Below the pieces are notes generated by a model, which searched no databases, was not told the DNA's origin, and saw only the letters and a list, made by a program, of their open reading frames with translations. From NCBI RefSeq assembly GCF_023015625.1, contig NZ_JALKAH010000001.1, positions 1,047,080 to 1,111,079 of the forward strand: DNA of 64,000 nt, in the 5' to 3' direction. Position numbers and translations under genes: made by a program. The first letter of the stretch is position 1. Every line of letters begins with the position of its first letter. The stretch is from Yoonia sp. F2084L (GTDB lineage Bacteria > Pseudomonadota > Alphaproteobacteria > Rhodobacterales > Rhodobacteraceae). Positions 54,703 to 61,897 of the stretch are shown here, piece by piece.

Positions 54703-56318
54703 TCGTGCGGCACGCCAATTGCTTTTGCAACATCGCCGTATTTCGAGTGACCTTTCAGCCGTAAGAACATGGGATCGCAACACCACCCCAAAAATAGCGG
54801 AACACGTTGAGATAGCCCCGCTTGGGCTGTTTCGATCGCTGTGTCAAAGTCACCAACAGCGATATGAACCATAGATTCGAAGAGTGGGGAATGAACTGGC
54901 GCTTTGCGCATACCCTCAAGCGTTTTTAGATGCCCATACGCAACCTCGGTCTTACCTGCGAGGCCGGCTACATATCCTGCAATTCCCACGAAAACAGCCG
55001 ATATCGGATGCGCCTTCACGGCGCGGCCGATATACACGGCAGCCGCATCCAGATTGCCAACATCAGCCTGACACAGCGCCATCCATATCGTTGCGCGCAG
55101 GTTCCCCGGCTCCATGTCAAGCGCAGCAGAAAGGTGGTCAATCGCGCGATCAAGCTGTCCCGTGTCCCGAAAAACATGGCCCAAATGCACAAAGTTTGCG
55201 ATAGCAATGGGGTTCAGCCGCATCCCCTGCTGCCCGACGTCCTGAGCCATTTCATGGCGACCCATGAATAGGTGCAACAGTGATGCCCAGACATAGCCAT
55301 CTTCCCGCGACGGATCCATGCTAATCGCGCGTTCCAAACTGCGCTCGGCCTGCGCAAAATCCCAATCCCCAAAGAGCTGGGCATACCCAAGCGCGCCGTG
55401 GGCGGCACCAGAAAAGGGATCTAATTCCACCGCCGACTGAGCTGCGGCTTTCCCTGACTGTTGAAGATGCGTGGCGATGCCCGGCATATAGACAGCCATT
55501 TGATTTGACGCATTGGCCAGTCCGACATGCGCTTCAACGGATGTTGGATCTGCTTTGATTGCGTCGGTGAAAAGACCCATTGCTTGCTGCAACCCTTCTG
55601 GGGTGCGTTTATCAAACAAGTAGGACCCACGCCAAATATGATCCGAGACTGGCTGATCAATAAAGGCAGCCGCATCCTGTCTAAGTGGCGCACGATCAAC
55701 CATCGCAACAAGGTCGATGCCGATTTCGGTTCCAATCCGAAGCAGATCATCAACGGTTCCCTGATATTGCCTTTCGAAGACGAGCTGTTCTTCTGCGACG
55801 TCGGTGCATGTCAGGCAGAGCGAAAGGGTTTCATCGGAAGGAATAAGGTCAATGCTTACCCAGTGAGAGATACCCAACTTTTCCTGGAGCAGCGGCCGTT
55901 GGAGGTCTGCTGACCTTGCAGTTTTTGTGGTGGGTAGATCAATAGTTCGAAATGTCCGTTTGGTGATGATTTCGCAAGCAGCGGAAACCAACATGCCCCC
56001 CAAATCGCTATCGTTCGCTTCTTGGACATCGAAAGCAAATATCGGACCTGTGTCGGCAGGTTCCGAAGCACTCTGCAAGTGGGTTTCAAGTGTATCGCGC
56101 AACCAAAGTGCTGTCGCCTCAGTGCGGTTTGTGACATCCAGCCGTTCTATGATCGCAGAAATATGGACCTTGATGGTACCTGGACTCAACCCGATGAGTT
56201 CGCCGATTTCCGCATTTGTGAACCCCTTGGATACATATCCAAGAACTTCGGTCTGGCGCTGCGTCAATACATCTATTTCTGACAAGGTAATTCCAGCTTC
56301 AAATGAGGATATCGTCAT
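54681..56318 (-). CDS. LuxR-type HTH regulator with TPR repeats
   Basis: A 545-residue regulator. An N-terminal LuxR/GerE helix-turn-helix (residues ~16-75: LTQRQTEVLGYVSKGFTNAEIG, LSPGTIKVHISAII) has the DNA-binding domain first, the opposite of most LuxR proteins. A middle domain of ~120 residues follows, and then about seven TPR-like helical repeats from ~230 (for example AAHGALGYAQLFGDWDFAQA, FVHLGHVFRDTGQLDRAIDHL). There is no receiver or nucleotide-binding loop. It probably controls the neighbouring P47-like and VPLPA-CTERM genes, as judged only by location. Confidence 0.82.
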   Translation of the reverse strand: MTISSFEAGITLSEIDVLTQRQTEVLGYVSKGFTNAEIGELIGLSPGTIKVHISAIIERLDVTNRTEATALWLRDTLETHLQSASEPADTGPIFAFDVQEANDSDLGGMLVSAACEIITKRTFRTIDLPTTKTARSADLQRPLLQEKLGISHWVSIDLIPSDETLSLCLTCTDVAEEQLVFERQYQGTVDDLLRIGTEIGIDLVAMVDRAPLRQDAAAFIDQPVSDHIWRGSYLFDKRTPEGLQQAMGLFTDAIKADPTSVEAHVGLANASNQMAVYMPGIATHLQQSGKAAAQSAVELDPFSGAAHGALGYAQLFGDWDFAQAERSLERAISMDPSREDGYVWASLLHLFMGRHEMAQDVGQQGMRLNPIAIANFVHLGHVFRDTGQLDRAIDHLSAALDMEPGNLRATIWMALCQADVGNLDAAAVYIGRAVKAHPISAVFVGIAGYVAGLAGKTEVAYGHLKTLEGMRKAPVHSPLFESMVHIAVGDFDTAIETAQAGLSQRVPLFLGWCCDPMFLRLKGHSKYGDVAKAIGVPHDHLTTPI

Positions 56319-56472
56319 TCATCTCAGCCATTCAGGCAAGAAATTTATGTGACCCGCCGTTCTGATACGGTAGCAGCCAACCTGGTGGGATGGTAATCTT
56401 CCGAAAATTTGGGGGTGTCTGAAAGTAGAATTCTTCGAACGACAGAAGAGGAAATTAAAGTAAAGCGACGCG

Positions 56473-56583
56473 CAAATCATGGCGATGCTGAAATAGGCAG
56501 ATACCGACGTGCATGTTGCTGATCTTTTTAGTGAGCATGGGCTGAGCAGCGCAAGCTTCGCTAGATGGCGATCCAAGTATGGA
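56473..56583 (+). pseudogene. Decayed IS3-family transposase OrfA
   Basis: Reading from 56473 gives QIMAMLK, an in-frame TAG, then ADTDVHVADLFSEHGLSSAS and FARWRSKYG, which is the helix-turn-helix end of an IS3-group OrfA (usual form EEQI...LKQAE...HGLSSATFYKWRSKYGG) with a stop where Gln is normal. The 5' part is frameshifted and the rest of the element is lost. It marks an old insertion just outside the island. Confidence 0.65.
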
Positions 56584-56725
56584 CAACGGCCCTTCCATCT
56601 TTTTTGAGGTATTTCACAGTGATGTTCCGCATAAGCTAAACCCGTTTGTGTAGCTAAACGTGTATGCAGATAAGATGCAACAAGGATGAAACACCTTACG
56701 CATCAAAAACTCAGGTGGGATTTGA

Positions 56726-56771
56726 TGGTGCCCCACACGGACTCGAACCGCGGACCTACTGATTACAAATC
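56726..56771 (-). other. attachment-site remnant: 3' fragment of tRNA-Thr(TGT)
   Basis: On the minus strand this is the last 46 bases of a tRNA-Thr: the anticodon loop TTTGTAA with its 3' stem, the T-arm (GCGGTTCGAGTCC), the acceptor 3' strand and encoded ACCA. The 5' half of the tRNA is absent, and I count one base fewer than expected between the T-stem and acceptor. This is the duplicated core left by integration. The intact tRNA should lie beyond the right end of the window, so the island begins here. Confidence 0.85.
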
Positions 56772-56900
56772 TGTTTATGCGGATTTCCATACCTGAACAT
56801 ATCAGCTCATTTTCCCTATATTATATAGCTATTTACGTGTATCGTATGAACATAGCTGACCATAGAAAACCGCTCATACGCGAGTGATTTGAGAGCCTAG

Positions 56901-58028
56901 ATGAGCCTAACCGACCTACAGATTAAACGTCTGAAGGCCCCCGAAAAAGGGCAGAAGACATACTATGATAACGCCCTGCCCGGCTTTGGGGTCAGGGTGT
57001 CTCAAGGCGGCACGAAGACATTTGTTGTGCTTTATGGCAAGGATCGCCGTCGCCGCTCATTGGGGCGCTATCCTGGCTTGTCACTATCCGAGGCCCGTCA
57101 TCTGGCCAAGCAAGCGCAGGTGGATATCACCTTAGATGAGCAAAGTCCACGAAGCGCACTGCCAAAAGTTTCGTTCGCAATCGCCCGATCCAAATTCTTG
57201 GCAGATTGTGAAGTGCGAACAAAACCTCGGACCGTCGAAGAATACCGTCGCTTACTCAATCGCCACTTCCACTTTGAGTGTAACATTACTGACCTGTCAC
57301 GCCACGACATCGCGTCTGTGGTGGAAAAACTGAAAGCCAAGCCATCAGAACAACAGCATGCATTTGTAGCGATCAGAACGATGTTGAATTGGTGCGTGAA
57401 GCGTGGGTATCTTGATCTAGCCCCAGTCCCGCCAATGACTTTCAAAACGCGACCCCGTGAACGCATTCTGAGCGATCAAGAGTTGGTCTCCGTCTGGCAA
57501 CGGGCCAGTGAATTTGGCTATCCCTACGGACCTATCGTTCAGCTTCTCATCCTCACTGGCCAACGCAAAGGGGAAGTGGTCGGCCTGCGTCGAAGCTGGT
57601 TGGCAGACGGAAAGATCGTATACCCGTCTGAGTTTGTGAAGAATAAGCGATCTCACATCATACCTGTGGGACCGGAGGCTATGGAACTGATCAACAGCCT
57701 GCCCCGTGACGCAGACTTAATCTTCCCATCGCGATTTGAGGACGACAAGCCTTTCAACGGGTTTTCAAAGTGCAAAGCATCCTTTGATCAAGGCCTAGAG
57801 GTCGAGCCATACACGCTGCATGACCTTCGACGGACTTTCAGCAGCAATATGGCAAGGCTGGGAACGCCGATCCATGTCACTGAACGAATACTGAACCACG
57901 TCTCGGGCACGATCAGTGGGGTAGCGGCGGTGTACAACCGTCATGCGTACATGGATGAGATGCACGAGGCCTTTGTGCAGTATGAACAGCACTTGTCAGG
58001 AATCCTTAAGGCGCAATCCAAATCTTGA
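56901..58028 (+). CDS. int: Tyrosine recombinase (P4-type integrase)
   Basis: A 375-residue integrase: an N-terminal arm-binding domain (DUF4102; NALPGFGVRVSQGGTKTF), a SAM-like core-binding domain (~95-175) and a catalytic domain with all expected residues: Arg 222 (LTGQRKGE), Lys 248-249 region (VKNKRSH), His 307 and Arg 310 (HDLRR), His 333 (LNHVSG) and nucleophile Tyr 345 (VYNRH). It lies 130 bases from the tRNA-Thr fragment, the usual place, and should have inserted the island there. It appears intact. Confidence 0.95.
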   Translation: MSLTDLQIKRLKAPEKGQKTYYDNALPGFGVRVSQGGTKTFVVLYGKDRRRRSLGRYPGLSLSEARHLAKQAQVDITLDEQSPRSALPKVSFAIARSKFLADCEVRTKPRTVEEYRRLLNRHFHFECNITDLSRHDIASVVEKLKAKPSEQQHAFVAIRTMLNWCVKRGYLDLAPVPPMTFKTRPRERILSDQELVSVWQRASEFGYPYGPIVQLLILTGQRKGEVVGLRRSWLADGKIVYPSEFVKNKRSHIIPVGPEAMELINSLPRDADLIFPSRFEDDKPFNGFSKCKASFDQGLEVEPYTLHDLRRTFSSNMARLGTPIHVTERILNHVSGTISGVAAVYNRHAYMDEMHEAFVQYEQHLSGILKAQSKS

Positions 58029-58082
58029 TATACAATTATAAGCTGCTAGCCTACAGCTTCCTCGGGGAATTTGTCGAAACCC

Positions 58083-58098
58083 GAGCATCGCGATGCTC
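58083..58098. promoter_or_regulatory. Perfect 16-base palindrome between int and the AlpA-like gene
   Basis: GAGCATCG / CGATGCTC, followed by TTCTTCTATCT. It may be a weak terminator of int or an operator, 21 bases upstream of the AlpA-like ATG. Confidence 0.45.
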
Positions 58099-58119
58099 TT
58101 CTATCTAGGAGAGATCGTG

Positions 58120-58308
58120 ATGAGAATACTGTCAAAACGCCAGGTCAAGGAGTTGGTTTTGTACTCACCGCAACACATCGCACGTCTGGAAAAGGCAGGC
58201 CTATTCCCCAAGCGGGTACAGCTGGGCCCGAACCGTGTGGGTTGGGTTGAAAGTGAGGTGCGAAAGTGGCTTGAGCAACGCCTGGCGCAACGAGAAGTGC
58301 TGATCTGA
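58120..58308 (+). CDS. AlpA-like DNA-binding protein (excisionase/regulator)
   Basis: A 62-residue winged-helix protein: MRILSKRQVKELVLYSPQHI, ARLEKAGLFPKRVQLGPNRVGWVESEV, then RKWLEQRL. The pattern is that of the AlpA/MerR-like regulators that accompany P4-type integrases and control excision. ATG 58120 is preceded by AGGAG; a frame starting at 58093 lacks a site. It lies 92 bases after int. Confidence 0.88.
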   Translation: MRILSKRQVKELVLYSPQHIARLEKAGLFPKRVQLGPNRVGWVESEVRKWLEQRLAQREVLI

Positions 58309-58616
58309 CACTCCTGAAAGGGAGCTGGGTGGTCGGGGTTGCAAACCTGGCCACCCGACAGTGCCGGCCCAAAGCTGCCCGCCGGACGTTGAATGTGATG
58401 CTGCGGTGCGGCCTACCATTGCCTACGTTCGCCAACACCGGGAAACCTGAAGTTGCGGTTTTAGCGCAAGCCCCCCCGAACCGGAGTTTCGCCCTCCGTG
58501 TAGGGCCTCGAGAGGACTTGAACTTCAAGAATGGTTTGACCAATGACTCAAAACCTTAGCCACGGTATTCAAACTACAGACTGGACTTGGCTCTCCTGAT
58601 AGCAGAGTTTCACATC
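58309..58616. other. 308-base region before the kinase-like gene
   Basis: No convincing gene: a plus-strand frame (58329-58559) has no ribosome site and an arginine-rich, non-protein-like composition. A short hairpin GCCCT-CCGTGT-AGGGC lies near 58490-58505. It must hold the promoter of the kinase/response-regulator pair. Confidence 0.4.
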
Positions 58617-60962
58617 ATGACCATTCAAAGACCTTTCAAAGTAAGCACACATCTTAAGGACGTAATCGGACGCGATCTGGTTACGAATGAATTTGTCGCT
58701 ATCTTTGAACTCGTAAAGAACTCAGTGGACGCAGGTGCTACCCTAATCCAACTTGAGATAGACCCTCAGTCAGACGCAATTCGGATTGTCGATGATGGCA
58801 AAGGGATGAACGTTGATGACATAACCGAGAAATGGCTGTTCGTGGCCTATTCAGCGAAAGCTGACGGAAGCGAAGATGATGGCACCGGAGACTACCGAGA
58901 TAAGATCAAGTCCGTCGGTGGCTACGCAGGCAGCAAAGGTATTGGTAGATTTTCCTGCGATACGTTGGGCTCATCACTTGAGCTGTTTTCCAGATCGAAA
59001 AAGACCTCTTCTACCGCTGTTGGGCTTTCAGTTGATTGGGAAAAATTCGAACTTGATAGCAAGGACGAGTTCAAAAATGTTCTTGTAGACATAGACGAAC
59101 ACACTGATTTCCCCAGTTTGGGCGCAGCAACAGCGCCAAATGGCACCGGAACAGTCCTGGAGATCAGTGGACTACGCCATCACTGGGACGAAGCTAACCT
59201 AAAGAAGTTGCGGGCCTATCTTGCCAAGCTGATCGATCCATTTGGGACCACGGATTCAGTCAATGTTGTTACATATCTCATCGGTTCGGATGAACACGAC
59301 GACGAATTGAACGGCCCTATTGGCAACAACATTGCAGATGTCCTTCGCGGCAAGACATCACGAATCAAAGTCACCATAGAAAAAGGAAAGGTTGTTACTG
59401 AGCTCGTTGATCGTGGTCGCAGAATCTACAAAATCTCAGAACCCAACCCTTATTCGGAATTGGATAGATGTGATGTTTCCGGGGAGGTTTTCTACCTAAA
59501 TCGAAGCGCGAAAGCTACATTCGGACATCGCATGAAGGTCACTTCCGTCGAATTTGGGAGTATTTTTCTTTTCTTGAACGGATTTCGGATTTTTCCAATT
59601 GGTGAAGAGCGAGACGACACATTCGGCCTCAACCGGAGAAAACAACAGGGCACATCAAGATATCTAGGCACTAGAGATGTCTTAGGCAGGGTCGACGTTG
59701 GTGCCCCTCCGAAGATGTTTCGAGAAGCGTCGAGCCGCGATGCAGGCTTAATCGAAGATGCCAACAGCAGAGCCCTTTTCGACGCCATTCTCGAAAAAAT
59801 GATCAAGCGCCTTGAGCGCTATGTTGTTGGGGTTAACTGGAAAGACAAAGCTGATCAGGGGCGAGATACACCTGAAGGACTTGAAGGCGATCCAGCGAAG
59901 GCCAGAATTCTTCAAATCGTCGGCGGTCTTGCCCGCACCAAAGAGTTGGAGATACTAGATTTCGATCAGGACATTCTTGACCTAGCCGATGCTAAGGAAG
60001 CCGCCACGGAGAAGGCACTGTCAGACCTCATTTCCATCGCGGAAAGAGATGGCGACACCGAACTTTTGAAACGTATTGAGCAAACCCGAGCGAGAATTGC
60101 TGAGCTCGAGAAATCAGAGGCGGAAGCTCGAAAAGAGGCCAGCCGAGTTGCCGAGGAACGGGCAAAGTCAGACGCGCTGATTGTTAAGCTTGAAAAGCAA
60201 TCTCGTTACTTGGCTGCCAGCCAAAACTTGGATGCCGAGCGCATCCAGCTATTGCTGCACCAAGTAAACATCTATTCTGGCCATGTGGCGTCAAGCACCA
60301 CCCGAGGACTAAATAGTGCTCAAGAAGCGATGAAGATGCTTGCTGATGCGGACGATATGGACCCTGACGATTTTCAGGATTTAGCTGGTGCACTGAGAAC
60401 AAACCTGCGCACGCTCATGGATGATTTTTCTTATATTCGTCTTGAAAACAATCGGCTTCAGACCATTTCGCGATTCGCTCCAAACATCAAAGTTGACCTT
60501 GAAACAAGCCACATTCAAGGAGACATTATTGAGTACTTGGGCGAGTATTTTGCAGTGATGTTGGCGGATTCTGGAAGAGCCCCAAGAGTTCACTTTGACT
60601 CCAAAGTTGAAACGCTAGAGTGCGAATTTTCGCCATTTGACCTGGCAGTGGTTGTAGATAATTTGGTCGACAACGCCAGAAAAGCGAAGGCCCTAGAAAT
60701 CTGGTTTACAGCTCAGCCATCTCAGAGCAAGGGCAAGCTTGAGCTTCGGGTACACGATGACGGTCAAGGCCTCGACATAGATAAAATTGATCGAGATCGG
60801 ATTTTTGAAAAGCACTATAGTGGCACGCACAACGGAACAGGCCTTGGCCTATTCCATGTTGCGCAGGTCCTACAAGAGATGGGTGGCAGCATCAGGTTTG
60901 ACCCAAAATCAGATAGTGTTCGGGCCGATTTCATTATTACCATTCCGGAGAAAGCCACGTGA
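58617..60962 (+). CDS. Histidine-kinase-like protein with two GHKL ATPase domains
   Basis: A 781-residue soluble protein. Residues 1-~210 form a Hsp90/MORC-type GHKL ATPase (ELVKNSVDAGA with Asn 35, VDDGKGM at 58-64, GSKGIGR at 105-111). A middle region (~210-450) is followed by a coiled coil (~455-535) and a likely phosphoacceptor helix LLLHQVNIYSGH (His 548). The second ATPase (~670-781) is of sensor-kinase type: DNLVDNARKA, HDDGQGLD (713-720), IFEKHYSG and GTGLGL (740-745). No membrane helix or periplasmic sensor, so the signal is cytoplasmic. I chose ATG 58617; an in-frame TTG at 58587 has no site. It overlaps the next gene by 4 bases. Confidence 0.88.
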   Translation: MTIQRPFKVSTHLKDVIGRDLVTNEFVAIFELVKNSVDAGATLIQLEIDPQSDAIRIVDDGKGMNVDDITEKWLFVAYSAKADGSEDDGTGDYRDKIKSVGGYAGSKGIGRFSCDTLGSSLELFSRSKKTSSTAVGLSVDWEKFELDSKDEFKNVLVDIDEHTDFPSLGAATAPNGTGTVLEISGLRHHWDEANLKKLRAYLAKLIDPFGTTDSVNVVTYLIGSDEHDDELNGPIGNNIADVLRGKTSRIKVTIEKGKVVTELVDRGRRIYKISEPNPYSELDRCDVSGEVFYLNRSAKATFGHRMKVTSVEFGSIFLFLNGFRIFPIGEERDDTFGLNRRKQQGTSRYLGTRDVLGRVDVGAPPKMFREASSRDAGLIEDANSRALFDAILEKMIKRLERYVVGVNWKDKADQGRDTPEGLEGDPAKARILQIVGGLARTKELEILDFDQDILDLADAKEAATEKALSDLISIAERDGDTELLKRIEQTRARIAELEKSEAEARKEASRVAEERAKSDALIVKLEKQSRYLAASQNLDAERIQLLLHQVNIYSGHVASSTTRGLNSAQEAMKMLADADDMDPDDFQDLAGALRTNLRTLMDDFSYIRLENNRLQTISRFAPNIKVDLETSHIQGDIIEYLGEYFAVMLADSGRAPRVHFDSKVETLECEFSPFDLAVVVDNLVDNARKAKALEIWFTAQPSQSKGKLELRVHDDGQGLDIDKIDRDRIFEKHYSGTHNGTGLGLFHVAQVLQEMGGSIRFDPKSDSVRADFIITIPEKAT

Positions 60963-61897
60963 AACTTCAATTTGGACTACTTTGGATTGAGGACAATTTC
61001 TCGGAACAAGAAGAGGCAGAGATTAGGTCAGGCGCTGCCGATGCAGGCTTCGAGTTAGAAATCACCAACTCAAAAGACGGATCGGATCTTGATGCGTTGT
61101 CAGAGCATCAAGCAAAGTTTCATGCGTTCGATCTGATCTTGCTGGATTTAAAGCTGGCTGGTGGCGTATTGGGCGACCAACTTGCTCCACGGGTTCGAGA
61201 GTTGTTTCGTTCTACACCAATCTTGTTTTACAGCGGCAGCGAAAGCGAAAACGATCTGCGTAATCGTATGGCAAATGAGCGGATTGAAGGTGTGTATTGT
61301 GCTCACAGGGTTGACGGAACTAAGTTCACGACCCGCGCAGCCGAACTGATACAAGACTATGCGCACACATTGAACAGACTATCTGGAATGCGCGGACTAG
61401 CAATGGAAGTTGTGGCTGAAGTGGATGTGATCTGCCGTGAGGTCATTTTGGAACTCGCCGTCGGAGAGAATGAAGAGTTTGCTGCCGGATTTCTCGATAA
61501 GGCAGTTTGCGACCAGTCTGACGCAAACAAAGAGACCTTTCCAACACTCAAGGACGTGTCAACGCGAATTGATCATCCAGCAACGGATAGCATGAAGGCC
61601 TTCAATCTGTTTAGGAAGTTACTGCGAAAACACATAGCCAACCTGCCCAATGGAGTGGCAAAAGACAAACTAAGCGCGCTTCGAGCGGCAACAAGGGATT
61701 ACCGCAAAAGTGTCTTAGATGTCAGGAACGTTCTGGGGCATGCACTTGAAGACCGAAATGACAAAGGTTGGCTAATTCTAGACAGAAACGGGAAGCCTTT
61801 CATGACCATCGACGACTTCCCAGGCCATCGGAGCACCTTCCTTAGCCAATTGAGAGCAGTCCGGCAGATTTCGGATATCTTGATCACGAAGGACTGA
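60959..61897 (+). CDS. Response regulator with C-terminal HEPN-like RNase domain
   Basis: A 312-residue protein. Residues 1-~125 are a receiver domain: acidic pair Glu 11-Asp 12 (LLWIEDN), phosphoacceptor Asp 63 (LILLDLKL), Ser 92 (LFYSGSES) and Lys 122. The rest is helical, with LAMEVVAEVDVICREVILELAV (about 147-168) and an RNxxxH motif, Arg 256 to His 261 (VRNVLGH), the active site of HEPN ribonucleases. There is no DNA-binding domain. GTG 60959 overlaps the kinase stop (GTGA), with GGAG upstream. The kinase would control the nuclease by phosphorylation; that is inference. The 3' end overlaps the convergent methyltransferase by 120 bases. Confidence 0.8.
   Translation: MKLQFGLLWIEDNFSEQEEAEIRSGAADAGFELEITNSKDGSDLDALSEHQAKFHAFDLILLDLKLAGGVLGDQLAPRVRELFRSTPILFYSGSESENDLRNRMANERIEGVYCAHRVDGTKFTTRAAELIQDYAHTLNRLSGMRGLAMEVVAEVDVICREVILELAVGENEEFAAGFLDKAVCDQSDANKETFPTLKDVSTRIDHPATDSMKAFNLFRKLLRKHIANLPNGVAKDKLSALRAATRDYRKSVLDVRNVLGHALEDRNDKGWLILDRNGKPFMTIDDFPGHRSTFLSQLRAVRQISDILITKD

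Noticed and set aside
48748..56318. Botulinum-type neurotoxin or NTNH gene near the P47-like trio
   Set aside because: No long frame with a zinc-protease HExxH and no toxin-like gene is present; only the P47/OrfX-like part of such clusters is here.
56319..56576. Minus-strand 85-codon frame after the LuxR-TPR gene
   Set aside because: It is the complement of the decayed IS3 orfA and has no support of its own.
58329..58559. Plus-strand 76-codon frame before the kinase-like gene
   Set aside because: No ribosome site, arginine-rich composition, and opposed by equally long minus-strand frames.
58500..58560. Apparent T-arm-like stretch (GTTCAAGTCC on the minus strand) as a second tRNA or att fragment
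   Set aside because: No acceptor or anticodon stem can be built around it, so it was not called.
58617..60962. Ordinary MutL or Hsp90 chaperone
   Set aside because: The C-terminal ATPase has full sensor-kinase N, D, F and G boxes and the neighbour is a response regulator, so a kinase-like reading fits better.
60959..61897. A normal DNA-binding response regulator
   Set aside because: No helix-turn-helix or winged-helix sequence follows the receiver; the C-terminal half is helical with an RNxxxH motif.
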